Source: Nocardioidaceae bacterium
GTDB lineage: Bacteria; Actinomycetota; Actinomycetes; Propionibacteriales; Nocardioidaceae
Reading direction: 5' to 3'
Length of the DNA stretch: 36,552 nt
Assembly (NCBI GenBank): GCA_030447585.1
Contig: JAUJOO010000001.1
Location: 319,979 to 356,530 of the forward strand
This document shows, piece by piece, positions 8,533-16,894 of this stretch. The notes beneath the pieces were generated by a model. The model made no database searches. It was given only the letters and a program-made list of their open reading frames with translations, and was not told the DNA's origin. Positions within the stretch are counted from its first letter, which is position 1; each line of letters begins with the position of its first letter. The position numbers were made by a program, and so were the translations under genes.

Positions 8533-8587
8533 ACTGCGCTACGGCCGACAACAACTGCTGGGCAACCAGTCCTCGCCGAGCCAGCGG

Positions 8588-10264
8588 TCACGCTGCGGTG
8601 TCACTCGTGATCAGGTATGAGTCGCCATTCGGCTGCAAGGTGAGCTGCTTCGTCTCCGTCGACGTGGTTCCGTTGGTCCTGGTATATGTCGCCGTGTATG
8701 TGACCGTTTGGCCGTCCGCATCCACTCTGAGCAGGTCCACCGAGGCGATACCTCTCCAGAAGCCGTTGTACGTGCCCCGTCCTCCCATCGCCTGGCGCAT
8801 CGACGGGGCGATGAAGCTCCAGCCGGTGTCGAGGTCGCCGGGCACGATGCTGAAGTAGGTCTGCGCGAACTCCACCGGGCTGGAAGCCGGCGGGTCGACC
8901 GGCGCAGTGGTGGTGGTCGGCGGCGAAGAGGACGTGGGTGGCGTCGAGGTCGTTGGTGGCGTCGACGATGTCGTTGGTGGCGTCGACGAGGTCGTCGGTG
9001 GCGTCGACGAGGTCGTTGGATCGTCGGGGGTCCTCGTTTTCGTCTCAGGCGGTGTCGTGGGGTCGTCTTTGGTGGTCTTGTCTCCGCTAGTGCTCGGGGG
9101 TGCCTTCGTCTTGTCGCCGGGGGTCGTCGAGGTGGTGTCTGCGACAGTGGCTTCGTTGTCGTCGGCCCCGCCGAGGTCGAGGGTGTTCCATAGCAGGGCG
9201 CCGGCACCCAGGAGCACCAGCAGAGCAAGCGCCGCCATCGCCAGGCGGCCGGACCGGCTGCCTTCCCGCGGAGCTGGCCCGGCGTCTTCTTCGCCGGCGT
9301 CTCCGCGATCGCCGTACCAGCTGCTCGACAGCGCTGGCATCGCCACCGGCTGCTCGTAGGTGGGCTCGACCGCGGCCGGGATCGAGGTGGTGGGCGGCTC
9401 ACGGCCAGCCGCCGGCTCGTCAGCGACCGTCGCTACCGCCAAGGGGGCTGTCCGAGGGCTGGTCTGCTGCTCCACCTCACGCAGCCCCTCCAGCGCCTCG
9501 GCCATCGTCGACCGCTGGCTCGGATCGGGGTCCAGCATGCCGGCGAGCACTCCAGTGAGAGGCCCGGCATGAGTCGGAGGTGGCAGCGGGTCTCGGGCGA
9601 TGGTCATCAGCATCGCCAGCGGGTTGGCCTGTGAGTCGTACGGCGGCCTACCTTCCGTGGCGGTGTAGAGGGTGATGCCGAGAGCCCAGACGTCTGAGGC
9701 GAAGGTGGGGTCCTCACCGCGCGCGAGCTCGGGGGAGAAGAAAGCCGGTGTTCCCGTCACCATCCCGGTCTGCGTGAGGTGGACGTCTTGGTGGCCGCGG
9801 GCGATGCCGAAGTCGCTGATCTTGGCCGCGTCGTCGTCGCCGACCAAGATGTTGCCCGGCTTGATGTCGCGATGAACGATCCCCAGCGCATGGGCGCTGT
9901 TCAGCGCCGCGGCTACCTGGGCGCCTACGCGTGCCACCCGATCCGGCGACAACCTGCCCTCGGCGGCGATCAGCTGCGACAGCGTCTGGGACGGCACGTA
10001 CTCCATGACGAGCCAGGTGCTGCCGGCATGCTCGACGACGTCGTAGATGGAGACGGCGTTCTTGTGGTTGAGTGCTGCGGCCAGTCGAGCCTCGCGCATT
10101 GCCCGCGCTGTGTCCCCTGGGGACTCCCCGGGCAGGAACCCGACCTGCTTGACTGCGACTTGTCGGTGCAGAGTTTCGTCGGTGCACAGCCACACCGTGC
10201 CCATGCCGCCCTTTCCGACGGCACGCACGACGCGGTACCGGCCGGCAATGGTCTCGGGCTGCAT
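8588..10264 (-). CDS. PknB-type transmembrane Ser/Thr protein kinase
   Basis: The 558-residue protein has an N-terminal kinase domain (about 7-265) with the glycine loop GKGGMGTV, the ATP-binding Lys in VAVKQV, catalytic HRDIKPGN, the DFG loop, and an activation segment TGMVTGTPAFFSPE whose Thr residues are likely autophosphorylated. A juxtamembrane linker follows, then one membrane helix at about 340-357, a Thr/Pro-rich spacer with repeated TPPTTSS, and an extracellular domain of about 105 residues with no PASTA repeats. It resembles an NTF2-like/DUF4878-type fold, but that is a guess. ATG at 10264 is preferred over TTG at 10273 because TAAATT stands 7 nt upstream. It is divergent from the SRPBCC gene. 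Confidence 0.93.
   Translation of the reverse strand: MQPETIAGRYRVVRAVGKGGMGTVWLCTDETLHRQVAVKQVGFLPGESPGDTARAMREARLAAALNHKNAVSIYDVVEHAGSTWLVMEYVPSQTLSQLIAAEGRLSPDRVARVGAQVAAALNSAHALGIVHRDIKPGNILVGDDDAAKISDFGIARGHQDVHLTQTGMVTGTPAFFSPELARGEDPTFASDVWALGITLYTATEGRPPYDSQANPLAMLMTIARDPLPPPTHAGPLTGVLAGMLDPDPSQRSTMAEALEGLREVEQQTSPRTAPLAVATVADEPAAGREPPTTSIPAAVEPTYEQPVAMPALSSSWYGDRGDAGEEDAGPAPREGSRSGRLAMAALALLVLLGAGALLWNTLDLGGADDNEATVADTTSTTPGDKTKAPPSTSGDKTTKDDPTTPPETKTRTPDDPTTSSTPPTTSSTPPTTSSTPPTTSTPPTSSSPPTTTTAPVDPPASSPVEFAQTYFSIVPGDLDTGWSFIAPSMRQAMGGRGTYNGFWRGIASVDLLRVDADGQTVTYTATYTRTNGTTSTETKQLTLQPNGDSYLITSDTAA
8937..9017. repeat. 21-bp tandem repeat in the kinase spacer
   Basis: Units start at 8937 (an 18-bp variant), 8955, 8976 and 8997, each near GGTGGCGTCGACGAGGTCGT. 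On the minus strand they encode TPPTTSS-type heptapeptides, so the extracellular spacer can change length by unit gain or loss without a frame change. Confidence 0.85.
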
Positions 10265-10271
10265 CACGAAC

Positions 10272-10277
10272 AATTTA
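10272..10277 (-). promoter_or_regulatory. -10 hexamer TAAATT of a probable leaderless promoter (Ser/Thr kinase)
   Basis: On the minus strand TAAATT is followed by 7 nt and then ATG 10264-10262. This supports the shorter kinase start. Confidence 0.45.
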
Positions 10278-10360
10278 CCCTGTATGGGGTGCGGCTAACG
10301 GTCACCGCTGCTCGGTTACCCGGGCCAGGGGTGCGCTGGCGAGGCAACCAGGTCGGCACC

Positions 10361-10366
10361 TACATT
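10361..10366 (+). promoter_or_regulatory. -10 hexamer TACATT of a probable leaderless promoter (SRPBCC gene)
   Basis: TACATT is separated by 6 nt from ATG 10373, with no ribosome-binding site between. Confidence 0.5.
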
Positions 10367-10372
10367 GAGCGC

Positions 10373-10816
10373 ATGTCTACCTCTGCCTGCAACAAGCAAA
10401 CGTCCGCCAGCCCTGAGCGGGTCTGGGCCGTCCTCAGCGACGGTTACCGGTACGCCGACTGGGTCCACGGCACCAAGGAGATCAGGGCCGTCGACGACGG
10501 CTGGCCGGCTGTCGGAACGTCGATCCACTTCACGGCAGGCGTCGGTCCCATCACATACAAGAACGAGACGACCTCCCGCGAGTGTATCCCCGGGCAGAAG
10601 CTGGAACTGGAGGTCCATGGCTGGCCGGCCGGAACCGCTCGAGTCGGGATACGGATCAGCCCCTCCGGTACCGGCAGCATCATCACTTTGAACGAGCACC
10701 CGCTGCGTGGACCCGCGCGACTGCTCCACAACCCGCTCACCGCACTCGGTTTCAAGGTGCGGGTGAAGCTGATGCTCGAGCACCTGGTGAAGGTGGTCGA
10801 GGAGGGGCACAAATAA
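10373..10816 (+). CDS. SRPBCC (START/polyketide-cyclase-like) protein
   Basis: This 147-residue soluble protein begins with a Ser/Pro-rich strand then SPERVWAVLSDGYRYADWV, the typical helix-grip start (xxVWxxLxDxxxxxxW). WPAVGTSIHF, LELEVHGWPAGTARVGIRI and a long C-terminal helix KVRVKLMLEHLVKVVEEG follow. The fold binds hydrophobic ligands in a cavity. It is immediately followed by the convergent FAD oxidoreductase gene, so a link to a lipid or isoprenoid substrate is possible but not shown. The start is fixed by the -10 hexamer 6 nt upstream. Confidence 0.85.
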   Translation: MSTSACNKQTSASPERVWAVLSDGYRYADWVHGTKEIRAVDDGWPAVGTSIHFTAGVGPITYKNETTSRECIPGQKLELEVHGWPAGTARVGIRISPSGTGSIITLNEHPLRGPARLLHNPLTALGFKVRVKLMLEHLVKVVEEGHK

Positions 10817-10836
10817 CTGCCACCCGGTCCTGCCGG

Positions 10837-12417
10837 TCAGCGGTTGGGGATCAGCCGTCGTAGGCGGTGATGGGCCAGCGCCGCGCGGGCGGCGTTGGCG
10901 CCGGGAGCGCCGTGCACGCCTCCGCCGGGATGAGCGGAGGCCGAACCCAGATAGAGACTCTTGATGGGGGTCTCGGCACGGCCGAGTCCGGGGATCGGCC
11001 GGAACACCAGCTCTTGGTGCAGGTTCGCCGTGCCGCCGTTGATGGCGCCGTTGTGGAGGTTGGCGTCTCGGGCCTCCAACTCGCGCGGCCCCAGTACCCG
11101 ACGAGCCAGAACCCGGTCGCCGAAGCCTGGCGCGAAGCGCTCCACCCTGGCCTGCATCAGATCGGCCATCAGTTCGAGGTCTGACTCGTCCCAGTCGCCA
11201 CGTATCCCGGCGTCCCCGGCGTCGCCTCGAGCGTGCTGCGGGACATGGCAGTACGCCCACATCGACTCGGTGCCGGCCGGAGACCGGGTCGGGTCCGTCG
11301 CGGTCATTTGTCCCATCAGCAGGAACGGGTTGGACGGGACGGTGTGCCCGCTCAACTGTGCAGCGGTCGTCGACAGCTCATCCATCGAGTGCGCGATGTG
11401 CACGGTGCCAGGAGCGAGTGAAGGGCTCGGGTCCCAGGGGATTGGCGTGGACAGCGCCCAGTCGACCTTCACCGTCGCGGGATCCCAGTCGAACCGCTCG
11501 ACCCCGCGGCGTACCCGCGGCGGCAGGTGCGCCCAGTCGACGAGGCCCCCGTAGAGTGCGGGAGCCGTGACCGCTGCAACCACGGCGCGGGTCGCGCCGA
11601 TCTCGTCACCATCGACGAGGCGTACGCCGACCGCCCGGCCTCCGCGGACGTCGATCGACGCCGCCTCCCGGCCCAGCTCGACGGTGCCGCCCAACGAGTC
11701 GAGCCGACGGGCGAGCGCCTGGGTCAGCTCACCGGCTCCTCCTTGTGGCGAGGGGAAGCCGACTGTCTGGCCGAGCATGGTCATGATCAGCCCGAAGATG
11801 CCCGAGCCAGCACCCTCGGGGCTGAAGTCGGCGTGCAGGGCGTTGCCGGCGAGGAGCAGCCTGGCGCCCTCGCCGGAGAAGTTCTCCTCGGCCAGCCGGC
11901 GTACGGAGATGAGAAGCGTCCGTAGCCCGCCCGCCCCGGCGTGCCGAGGCAGGTTGACAGCCAGGCGCAGCCCGCCCCGTATCGGTGGGAATGGCGAGAT
12001 CAGCGAGGTGATGAGATCCGGGCCGTAGCCGTCCCATTCGGCGCAGAGCTTCAGCCACGCCTCGCCGTCGCCGGGTGACAGTTCGTCGAGACCGGCTGCT
12101 GTGTCGTGGCGGTCGCGGTGGAGTATCGCCCAGCCGCCCTCGGGCAGAGGGTTGCCCAGCACGGCCGGGGCATGCACCCAGGTCAGCCCGTACTCCTCCA
12201 GGTGCAGCGACTCGATCGTCTGCGAGGCGGCGGCCAACGGGTAGAAGGCGCTGAAGGTGTCGTGGCGGAAGCCCTCATGCACCTCCGTATCGGTCCTGAC
12301 CGCGCCGCCCAGAGTCGGCTGTGCCTCGAGCACGGTGACCGACCAGCCCTGATCGGCCAGCAGGTTGGCGGCGACGAGGCCGTTCGGCCCCGCTCCGATC
12401 ACGACAGCGTCCGTCAT
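10837..12417 (-). CDS. NAD(P)/FAD-dependent oxidoreductase, phytoene-desaturase-like
   Basis: The 526-residue flavoprotein starts MTDAVVIGAGPNGLVAANLLADQGWSV, a Rossmann dinucleotide site (GxGxxG at 8-13) ending in the Glu of VLEAQ. LGGAVRT follows, as in CrtI-type desaturases and related amine-oxidase-like enzymes. The C-terminal FAD motif is SLYLGSASAHPGGGVHGAPGANAA, close to the GxxTHPGGGVPG motif of carotenoid desaturases. Substrate unknown; no carotenoid genes are nearby. The frame is open upstream, across the start of purC on the other strand, but the ATG at 12417 aligns with the usual N-terminus. The gene is divergent from purC with about 70 bp between starts. Confidence 0.88.
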   Translation of the reverse strand: MTDAVVIGAGPNGLVAANLLADQGWSVTVLEAQPTLGGAVRTDTEVHEGFRHDTFSAFYPLAAASQTIESLHLEEYGLTWVHAPAVLGNPLPEGGWAILHRDRHDTAAGLDELSPGDGEAWLKLCAEWDGYGPDLITSLISPFPPIRGGLRLAVNLPRHAGAGGLRTLLISVRRLAEENFSGEGARLLLAGNALHADFSPEGAGSGIFGLIMTMLGQTVGFPSPQGGAGELTQALARRLDSLGGTVELGREAASIDVRGGRAVGVRLVDGDEIGATRAVVAAVTAPALYGGLVDWAHLPPRVRRGVERFDWDPATVKVDWALSTPIPWDPSPSLAPGTVHIAHSMDELSTTAAQLSGHTVPSNPFLLMGQMTATDPTRSPAGTESMWAYCHVPQHARGDAGDAGIRGDWDESDLELMADLMQARVERFAPGFGDRVLARRVLGPRELEARDANLHNGAINGGTANLHQELVFRPIPGLGRAETPIKSLYLGSASAHPGGGVHGAPGANAARAALAHHRLRRLIPNR

Positions 12418-12486
12418 ACCCCCATCTTGGACCTGGCTGAGCCCACCCGCGCAGGCAGGGCTTCGCGCCTTGGGCAGGATGGGGCC

Positions 12487-13452
12487 ATGACCTCGCCCCG
12501 CGACGGCTCCCACCTCGACACCCCACCACTGAACGGCCCGCACCGCGACGGCCCTGGAGCAGCGGTCGGGACGGGCTTTGTCGACCGGCGCCCGACTGTC
12601 GAGGGGGCGCGCCATGTCCACTCCGGCAAGGTGCGAGACCTCTACGAGCTCCCCGACGGCCGGCTGCTGATGGTGGCGACCGACCGCATCTCCGCCTTCG
12701 ACTTCGTGCTGAGCCCCGCGATCCCCGACAAGGGGGTCATCCTGACCCGGATGTCACTGTGGTGGTTCGACATGCTCGGCGACCTAGTGCCGAACCACAT
12801 CTTCTCGACAGACGTCCCCGACGTGGTCGCTGACCGGGCGGTGCTCTGCGAGAAGCTCGACATGTTCCCTGTCGAGTGCGTGGTGCGTGGCTACCTGACA
12901 GGCTCGGCGTTGTCGGACTACCGGGTTGGCGGGGTGGTCTGCGGCATCGAGCTTCCGCCGGGGCTGACCGAGGGCTCGCGTCTGGAAAAGCCGATCTTCA
13001 CCCCGGCCACCAAGGCCGACTCGGGCGAGCATGACGAGAACGTCGCGTACGAGGCGGTGGTGGAGACCGTAGGCAGTGATCTGGCCGCGCAGCTCCGCAC
13101 GTTGTCGCTGGAGGTCTACGGCAGGGCCGAGGGCGTCGCCCACGAGCGCGGCATCATCGTCGCCGACACCAAGCTCGAGTTCGGCGCCCGCCCGGACGGC
13201 ACGGTCGTGCTCGCCGACGAGGTACTGACCCCCGACTCGTCGCGGTTCTGGCCCGCCGACAGGTGGCGGCCGGGCCGGGCCCAACCGTCGTACGACAAGC
13301 AGGTCGTGCGCGACTGGCTGACCAGCCCCGCCTCCGGCTGGGACCGGGGTTCGGACCAGCCACCGCCACCGCTTCCCGACGAGATCGTCGCGAAGACGCG
13401 TGAGACGTACGTCTCTGCCTATGAGCAGCTCACCGGTGACCGGTTTGAGTGA
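12487..13452 (+). CDS. purC: SAICAR synthetase (phosphoribosylaminoimidazole-succinocarboxamide synthase)
   Basis: PurC condenses CAIR with aspartate using ATP to give SAICAR. The 321-residue product shows HSGKVRDLYELPDGRLLMVATDRISAFDFV (ATP-binding glycine/lysine region and the DRISAFD motif) near residues 40-70, FPVECVVRGYLTGS near 124-137, and the signature IIVADTKLEFG near 221-231, followed by LADEVLTPDSSRFW and SYDKQVVRDWL. The first 28 residues are a poorly conserved extension. ATG at 12487 has AGGATGGGG upstream. Two hairpins follow the stop. Intact and of normal length for the monofunctional bacterial enzyme. Confidence 0.97.
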   Translation: MTSPRDGSHLDTPPLNGPHRDGPGAAVGTGFVDRRPTVEGARHVHSGKVRDLYELPDGRLLMVATDRISAFDFVLSPAIPDKGVILTRMSLWWFDMLGDLVPNHIFSTDVPDVVADRAVLCEKLDMFPVECVVRGYLTGSALSDYRVGGVVCGIELPPGLTEGSRLEKPIFTPATKADSGEHDENVAYEAVVETVGSDLAAQLRTLSLEVYGRAEGVAHERGIIVADTKLEFGARPDGTVVLADEVLTPDSSRFWPADRWRPGRAQPSYDKQVVRDWLTSPASGWDRGSDQPPPPLPDEIVAKTRETYVSAYEQLTGDRFE

Positions 13453-13477
13453 CACAGCGATCGGTCGCTACCGTGCA

Positions 13478-13496
13478 CGCCCCGCAGTTCGGGGCG
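13478..13496. terminator. Hairpin downstream of purC
   Basis: Perfect 7-bp stem CGCCCCG/CGGGGCG with a 5-nt loop, 25 bp after the purC stop. There is no clear U-run, so it is a hairpin-only terminator candidate serving purC. Confidence 0.5.
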
Positions 13497-13504
13497 TCGG
13501 TCAC

Positions 13505-13522
13505 GGCCCTGTCACAAGGGCC
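13505..13522. terminator. Second hairpin between purC and the convergent GNAT gene
   Basis: Stem GGCCCT/AGGGCC with a 6-nt loop that includes the GNAT stop codon. With the hairpin at 13478 it probably separates the two convergent transcripts. Confidence 0.4.
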
Positions 13523-13979
13523 TGGTGAGCCTGACATCCTCTTCTTGATAGCCCCGAGCCTTGTAGAAGGCTCGTGCCGCCCCGTTGGCCGCACCCGTCT
13601 CCAGCGTTAGATGGGCAACGCCCCGGTGACGGGCCCAACCTTCGGCATGGTCCATGAGCAGACTGCCGATGCCCCGGCCTTCATGCTCCCTTGCTACGAC
13701 GAGCTCTCCGACGTACCCGTCGACGGCGCCGCTGAAATGCCGTCGCTCCCCGACCGAGACGAACCCAACCACCATGTCGGCGACCACGGCCACGAAGAAC
13801 GCATGCCCGGGCTGATCAGCGGACGACAGGGAGCCTCTGACCCAGTTCTCGACCGCTCGTCGTACGTCGGCTGGAGCGCGCCAGGGGGCGACACCTTCCG
13901 TCAGGCGCGGCGCCAACGCTCTGACTGCCACGTGGTCTTCTGGCCGCACCTGGCGAACGACAGGCTGGTCCTTGCCCAC
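13512..13979 (-). CDS. GNAT-family N-acetyltransferase
   Basis: This 155-residue soluble acetyltransferase has the acetyl-CoA pyrophosphate loop HEGRGIGSLLMDHAE near residues 98-112, preceded by GYVGELVVA (beta-4 strand). The C-terminal motif ETGAANGAARAFYKARGYQEEDVRLTR contains the usual Asn and Tyr. The substrate cannot be told. The start is GTG at 13979, giving MGKDQPVVRQVRPEDH, a standard GNAT N-terminus. It converges with purC and is divergent from the acyl-CoA ligase gene. Confidence 0.9.
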   Translation of the reverse strand: MGKDQPVVRQVRPEDHVAVRALAPRLTEGVAPWRAPADVRRAVENWVRGSLSSADQPGHAFFVAVVADMVVGFVSVGERRHFSGAVDGYVGELVVAREHEGRGIGSLLMDHAEGWARHRGVAHLTLETGAANGAARAFYKARGYQEEDVRLTRPL

Positions 13980-14131
13980 CCCACCACTCTGTCACGTCGA
14001 GGGATCTGGACTTATCGTGGAGCGGTCTGCAGAAGGCTTCGGTGCCGGTGCCACGAGCGTGGCGGCGCCAAGCCCTGGTCGATACGTTGTGGCGGTTACC
14101 CCACGCCACGCCCTGCCTCTGGAGGTCCATA

Positions 14132-15682
14132 GTGCTCAACCTGGCCGTGATGCTCGAAGACAGCGCTCGCAAGGTGCCGGACCGTGAAGCCATTGTGTTC
14201 GGCGACACCCGTCTGAGCTACGCCAAGGTCGACGCGATGGCGAACCAAGTGGCGAATCTCCTGGTGGAGCGGGGGATCCGGCCCGGGGACAAGGTTGCCT
14301 TGACATGCCCGAACCTCCCTTACTTCCCTGTCATCTACTTCGGCATCCTCAAGGCAGGAGCCGTCGTCGTGCCACTCAACGTCCTCTTCAAGGGGCGGGA
14401 GGTGGCGTACCACCTCGGCGACTCCGACGCGAAGGCGTACTTCTGCTTCGAGGGGACCGCAGAGTTGGCCATGGCCGAGGCGGGCCTGGCCGGCTTCGAC
14501 CAGGTGGACGCCTGCGAGCACTTCTTCGTCATACCCGCGGATCCGACGGGGCCTGTCCCGGTCGAGGCGGGCGACCATTTCTTCGCAGCGACGAAGAATC
14601 AGCCGACGACGTTCCAAACTGTGGTCACGGAGGCAACCGACACCGCGGTCATCCTCTACACCAGCGGTACGACGGGACAGCCCAAGGGGGCCGAGCTGTC
14701 CCACGCCAACATCGCGTTGAACGTCGCGACGTGCCACCGCATCTGGGAGCTCAGCCCCCTGCGGCCAGACGTCCACCTGGTCACGCTGCCGCTCTTCCAC
14801 TCGTTCGGCCAGACCGTCCAGCTCAACGCCGGCTTCGGGCTCGGGTCGACGTTGGTGTTGATGGCACGGTTCGACCCGGCCCAGGCGTTGGCGCTGATGG
14901 ACAAGGAGGAGGTCACCTTCTTCGCCGGTGTACCGACCATGTACTGGGGCCTGCTGGGAGCGCTCAACGAAGATGTGGACGTCAAGAAGATCGCCGGCAA
15001 CCTGCGACGCGCGGTCGCGGGCGGCGCGTCGTTGCCGGTGGAGATTCTCAAGGAGGTCAAGCAGCGCTTCGGCGTCCAGATCCTCGAGGGCTACGGACTT
15101 TCGGAGACGTCGCCCGTCGCCACCTTCAGCCATCTTGACCAGGAACCGAGAGCAGGATCCATCGGTACGCCTATCTGGGGTGTCGAGGTGAAGCTCATCG
15201 ATGGTGACTGGAAGACGGTCGAGGGAGCTGACGAGGTAGGCGAGATCGCCATCCGCGGCCACAACATCATGAAGGGCTACTACAACCGCCCCGAGGACAC
15301 CGACGCCGTCATGAGAGACGGCTGGTTCCGCTCGGGCGACCTCGCGCGTCGCGACGCGGACGGCTACTACTTCATCGTCGACCGGGCGAAGGACATGATC
15401 ATCCGTGGCGGCTTCAACGTCTATCCCCGGGAGGTCGAAGAGGTCCTACTGACCCACGACGACGTGTCGCTTGTCGCGGTGGTCGGCGTTCCCCACGAGA
15501 GCCTGGGCGAGGAGATCAAGGCGTACGTGATCCGCACCGAGGGCGCCACCGTGACCGAGGACGAGCTGGTGGCGTGGGCGAAGGAGCAGATGGCGTCGTA
15601 CAAGTACCCACGAGTTCTGGAGTTCCGCGACGAGCTGCCGATGACGGCGACCGGGAAGATCCTCAAGCGCGAACTGACCTGA
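14132..15682 (+). CDS. Long-chain fatty acid-CoA ligase (AMP-binding enzyme)
   Basis: The 516-residue ANL-superfamily adenylating enzyme carries LYTSGTTGQPKGAELSH (phosphate-binding A3 motif, about 174-190), EGYGLSETSP (A5), GWFRSGDLARRDADGYYFIVDRAKDMI (A7/A8) and the C-terminal catalytic Lys in MTATGKILKREL (A10). It activates a carboxylic acid to an acyl-AMP and transfers it to CoA. The preference for long-chain fatty acids is by resemblance only. GTG at 14132 is chosen because GGAGGT lies 5 nt upstream at 14121-14126, although the frame is open further 5'. Its 3' end is followed by the half-site cluster before purS. Confidence 0.93.
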   Translation: MLNLAVMLEDSARKVPDREAIVFGDTRLSYAKVDAMANQVANLLVERGIRPGDKVALTCPNLPYFPVIYFGILKAGAVVVPLNVLFKGREVAYHLGDSDAKAYFCFEGTAELAMAEAGLAGFDQVDACEHFFVIPADPTGPVPVEAGDHFFAATKNQPTTFQTVVTEATDTAVILYTSGTTGQPKGAELSHANIALNVATCHRIWELSPLRPDVHLVTLPLFHSFGQTVQLNAGFGLGSTLVLMARFDPAQALALMDKEEVTFFAGVPTMYWGLLGALNEDVDVKKIAGNLRRAVAGGASLPVEILKEVKQRFGVQILEGYGLSETSPVATFSHLDQEPRAGSIGTPIWGVEVKLIDGDWKTVEGADEVGEIAIRGHNIMKGYYNRPEDTDAVMRDGWFRSGDLARRDADGYYFIVDRAKDMIIRGGFNVYPREVEEVLLTHDDVSLVAVVGVPHESLGEEIKAYVIRTEGATVTEDELVAWAKEQMASYKYPRVLEFRDELPMTATGKILKRELT

Positions 15683-15712
15683 ACCGCTGCGGCCGAAGCC
15701 GGCGGCCACCTC

Positions 15713-15800
15713 GCGTTTGCGATGTAGACCGGCCGGATGGATGGTGAACATCGCAGATCTGCGATGCAGACGGGCAGCCTGCGATGTTTACATCGCAAAT
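15713..15800 (+). promoter_or_regulatory. Cluster of TGCGATGT half-sites upstream of purS-purQ (candidate operator)
   Basis: Three parts are visible: GCGTTTGCGATGTA at 15713-15726, the inverted repeat ACATCGCAGATCTGCGATGC at 15748-15767, and TGCGATGTTTACATCGCA at 15780-15797. Bases 15713-15767 match the pre-purD block (4926-4872) in inverse orientation. The last site here has no counterpart there. Confidence 0.6.
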
Positions 15801-15852
15801 CGGTATGCCCCGCCGCGGGATGGCGACGTGGTCGGCCTGGCTGGGACCCGCT

Positions 15853-15858
15853 TAGACT
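15853..15858 (+). promoter_or_regulatory. Possible -10 hexamer TAGACT for purS-purQ
   Basis: TAGACT lies 40 bp upstream of the purS start and 53 bp downstream of the half-site cluster. No good -35 is visible. This transcript would have a short leader with the GGAGGAG ribosome-binding site. Confidence 0.35.
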
Positions 15859-15898
15859 TGCAACGCCCGCCCACGGACTACCTGCGGAGGAGCTTGCC

Positions 15899-16144
15899 GT
15901 GGCCCGTGTCGTCGTCGACGTCATGCTCAAGCCGGAGATCCTCGACCCGCAGGGCAAAGCCGTCCACGGCGCATTGCCTCGCCTCGGGTTCGAGGGAGTC
16001 GTAGCCGTACGGCAGGGCAAGCGCTTCGAGCTGGAGCTCGACGGCGACGTCACCGACGACCGCCTGGCCGAGATCCGCAATGCAGCGGAGACCTTGCTGA
16101 GCAACCCCGTCATCGAGGACTACACCGTGCGGGTGGAACAATGA
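15899..16144 (+). CDS. purS: FGAM synthase subunit PurS
   Basis: PurS is an 81-residue small subunit of the PurS/PurQ/PurL phosphoribosylformylglycinamidine synthase, needed for channelling ammonia from PurQ to PurL. The sequence is typical: [28 protein letters not shown], then [12 protein letters not shown] and a C-terminal [15 protein letters not shown] at 15899 is fixed by GGAGGAG at 15886-15892. The stop overlaps the purQ start as ATGA, so translation is coupled. The frame is open upstream, through the operator cluster, which is not coding. Confidence 0.95.
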   Translation: MARVVVDVMLKPEILDPQGKAVHGALPRLGFEGVVAVRQGKRFELELDGDVTDDRLAEIRNAAETLLSNPVIEDYTVRVEQ

Positions 16145-16812
16145 AGGTCGGGGTCGTCACCTTCCCCGGCTCCCTCGACGACGTCGACGCCCGTCGAGCC
16201 GTCAACCTCGCAGGCGGCGAGGCGGTTGCGCTTTGGCATGGCGAGCGTGACCTACGCGGAGTCGACGCCGTCGTACTCCCCGGCGGCTTCTCGTACGGCG
16301 ACTACCTGCGCTGCGGCGCAATCGCCCGCTTCGCCCCGGTCATGACGAGCGTCCTCAGCGCCGCGGAGTCAGGGATGCCGGTCCTCGGTATCTGCAACGG
16401 GTTCCAGATCCTCTGCGAGTCACATCTGTTGCCGGGTGCGCTCATCCGCAACCGCGAGCGACGGTTCGTCTGCCGCGACCAGCGGCTGCGCATCGAGAAC
16501 GCCTCGACGGCGTGGACGTCGCAGTACGACGAGGGCGTCGAGGTCACCATCGTGCTCAAGAACGGGGAGGGTGGCTACGTCGCCGACGACACCACCCTTG
16601 ACCGGTTGGAGGCCGAGGGCCAGGTCGTCGCCCGCTACCTCGGCGACAACCCAAACGGGTCGATGCGCGACATCGCCGGCATCGCCAACGAACGCGGCAA
16701 CGTCGTGGGACTCATGCCGCACCCCGAGCATGCCGTCGACGACCTCTGCGGTCCCAGCACCGACGGCCTCCCCTTCTTCACGTCCGTGCTGAAGGAGCTC
16801 GCCAAGGCCTGA
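16141..16812 (+). CDS. purQ: FGAM synthase glutaminase subunit PurQ
   Basis: This 223-residue class I glutamine amidotransferase releases ammonia from glutamine for PurL. The catalytic triad is visible: Cys85 in [10 protein letters not shown], and His194 and Glu196 in MPHPEH. The oxyanion region [16 protein letters not shown] is at 45-60. Length is usual for the stand-alone PurQ of Gram-positive bacteria. It overlaps purS by 4 bp. Unlike the common purS-purQ-purL operon, purL does not follow directly: two divergent genes lie between. Confidence 0.97.
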   Translation: MKVGVVTFPGSLDDVDARRAVNLAGGEAVALWHGERDLRGVDAVVLPGGFSYGDYLRCGAIARFAPVMTSVLSAAESGMPVLGICNGFQILCESHLLPGALIRNRERRFVCRDQRLRIENASTAWTSQYDEGVEVTIVLKNGEGGYVADDTTLDRLEAEGQVVARYLGDNPNGSMRDIAGIANERGNVVGLMPHPEHAVDDLCGPSTDGLPFFTSVLKELAKA

Positions 16813-16894
16813 CAGGCAGCCTCCCCGGTGATCGTTCTTGGACCGCCATTCGACCAATGGATGGTATGAACGCAGGCCGCCCTCGCGACGCAGC

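Noticed and set aside
9779-10372. Upstream extension of the SRPBCC gene across the kinase
   Set aside because: The frame is antisense to the conserved kinase domain; the ATG at 10373 has a -10 hexamer and starts the known fold.
12418-12621. 68-residue N-terminal extension of the FAD oxidoreductase
   Set aside because: It would overlap the purC start on the other strand, and the Rossmann motif begins right after the ATG at 12417, as in the family.
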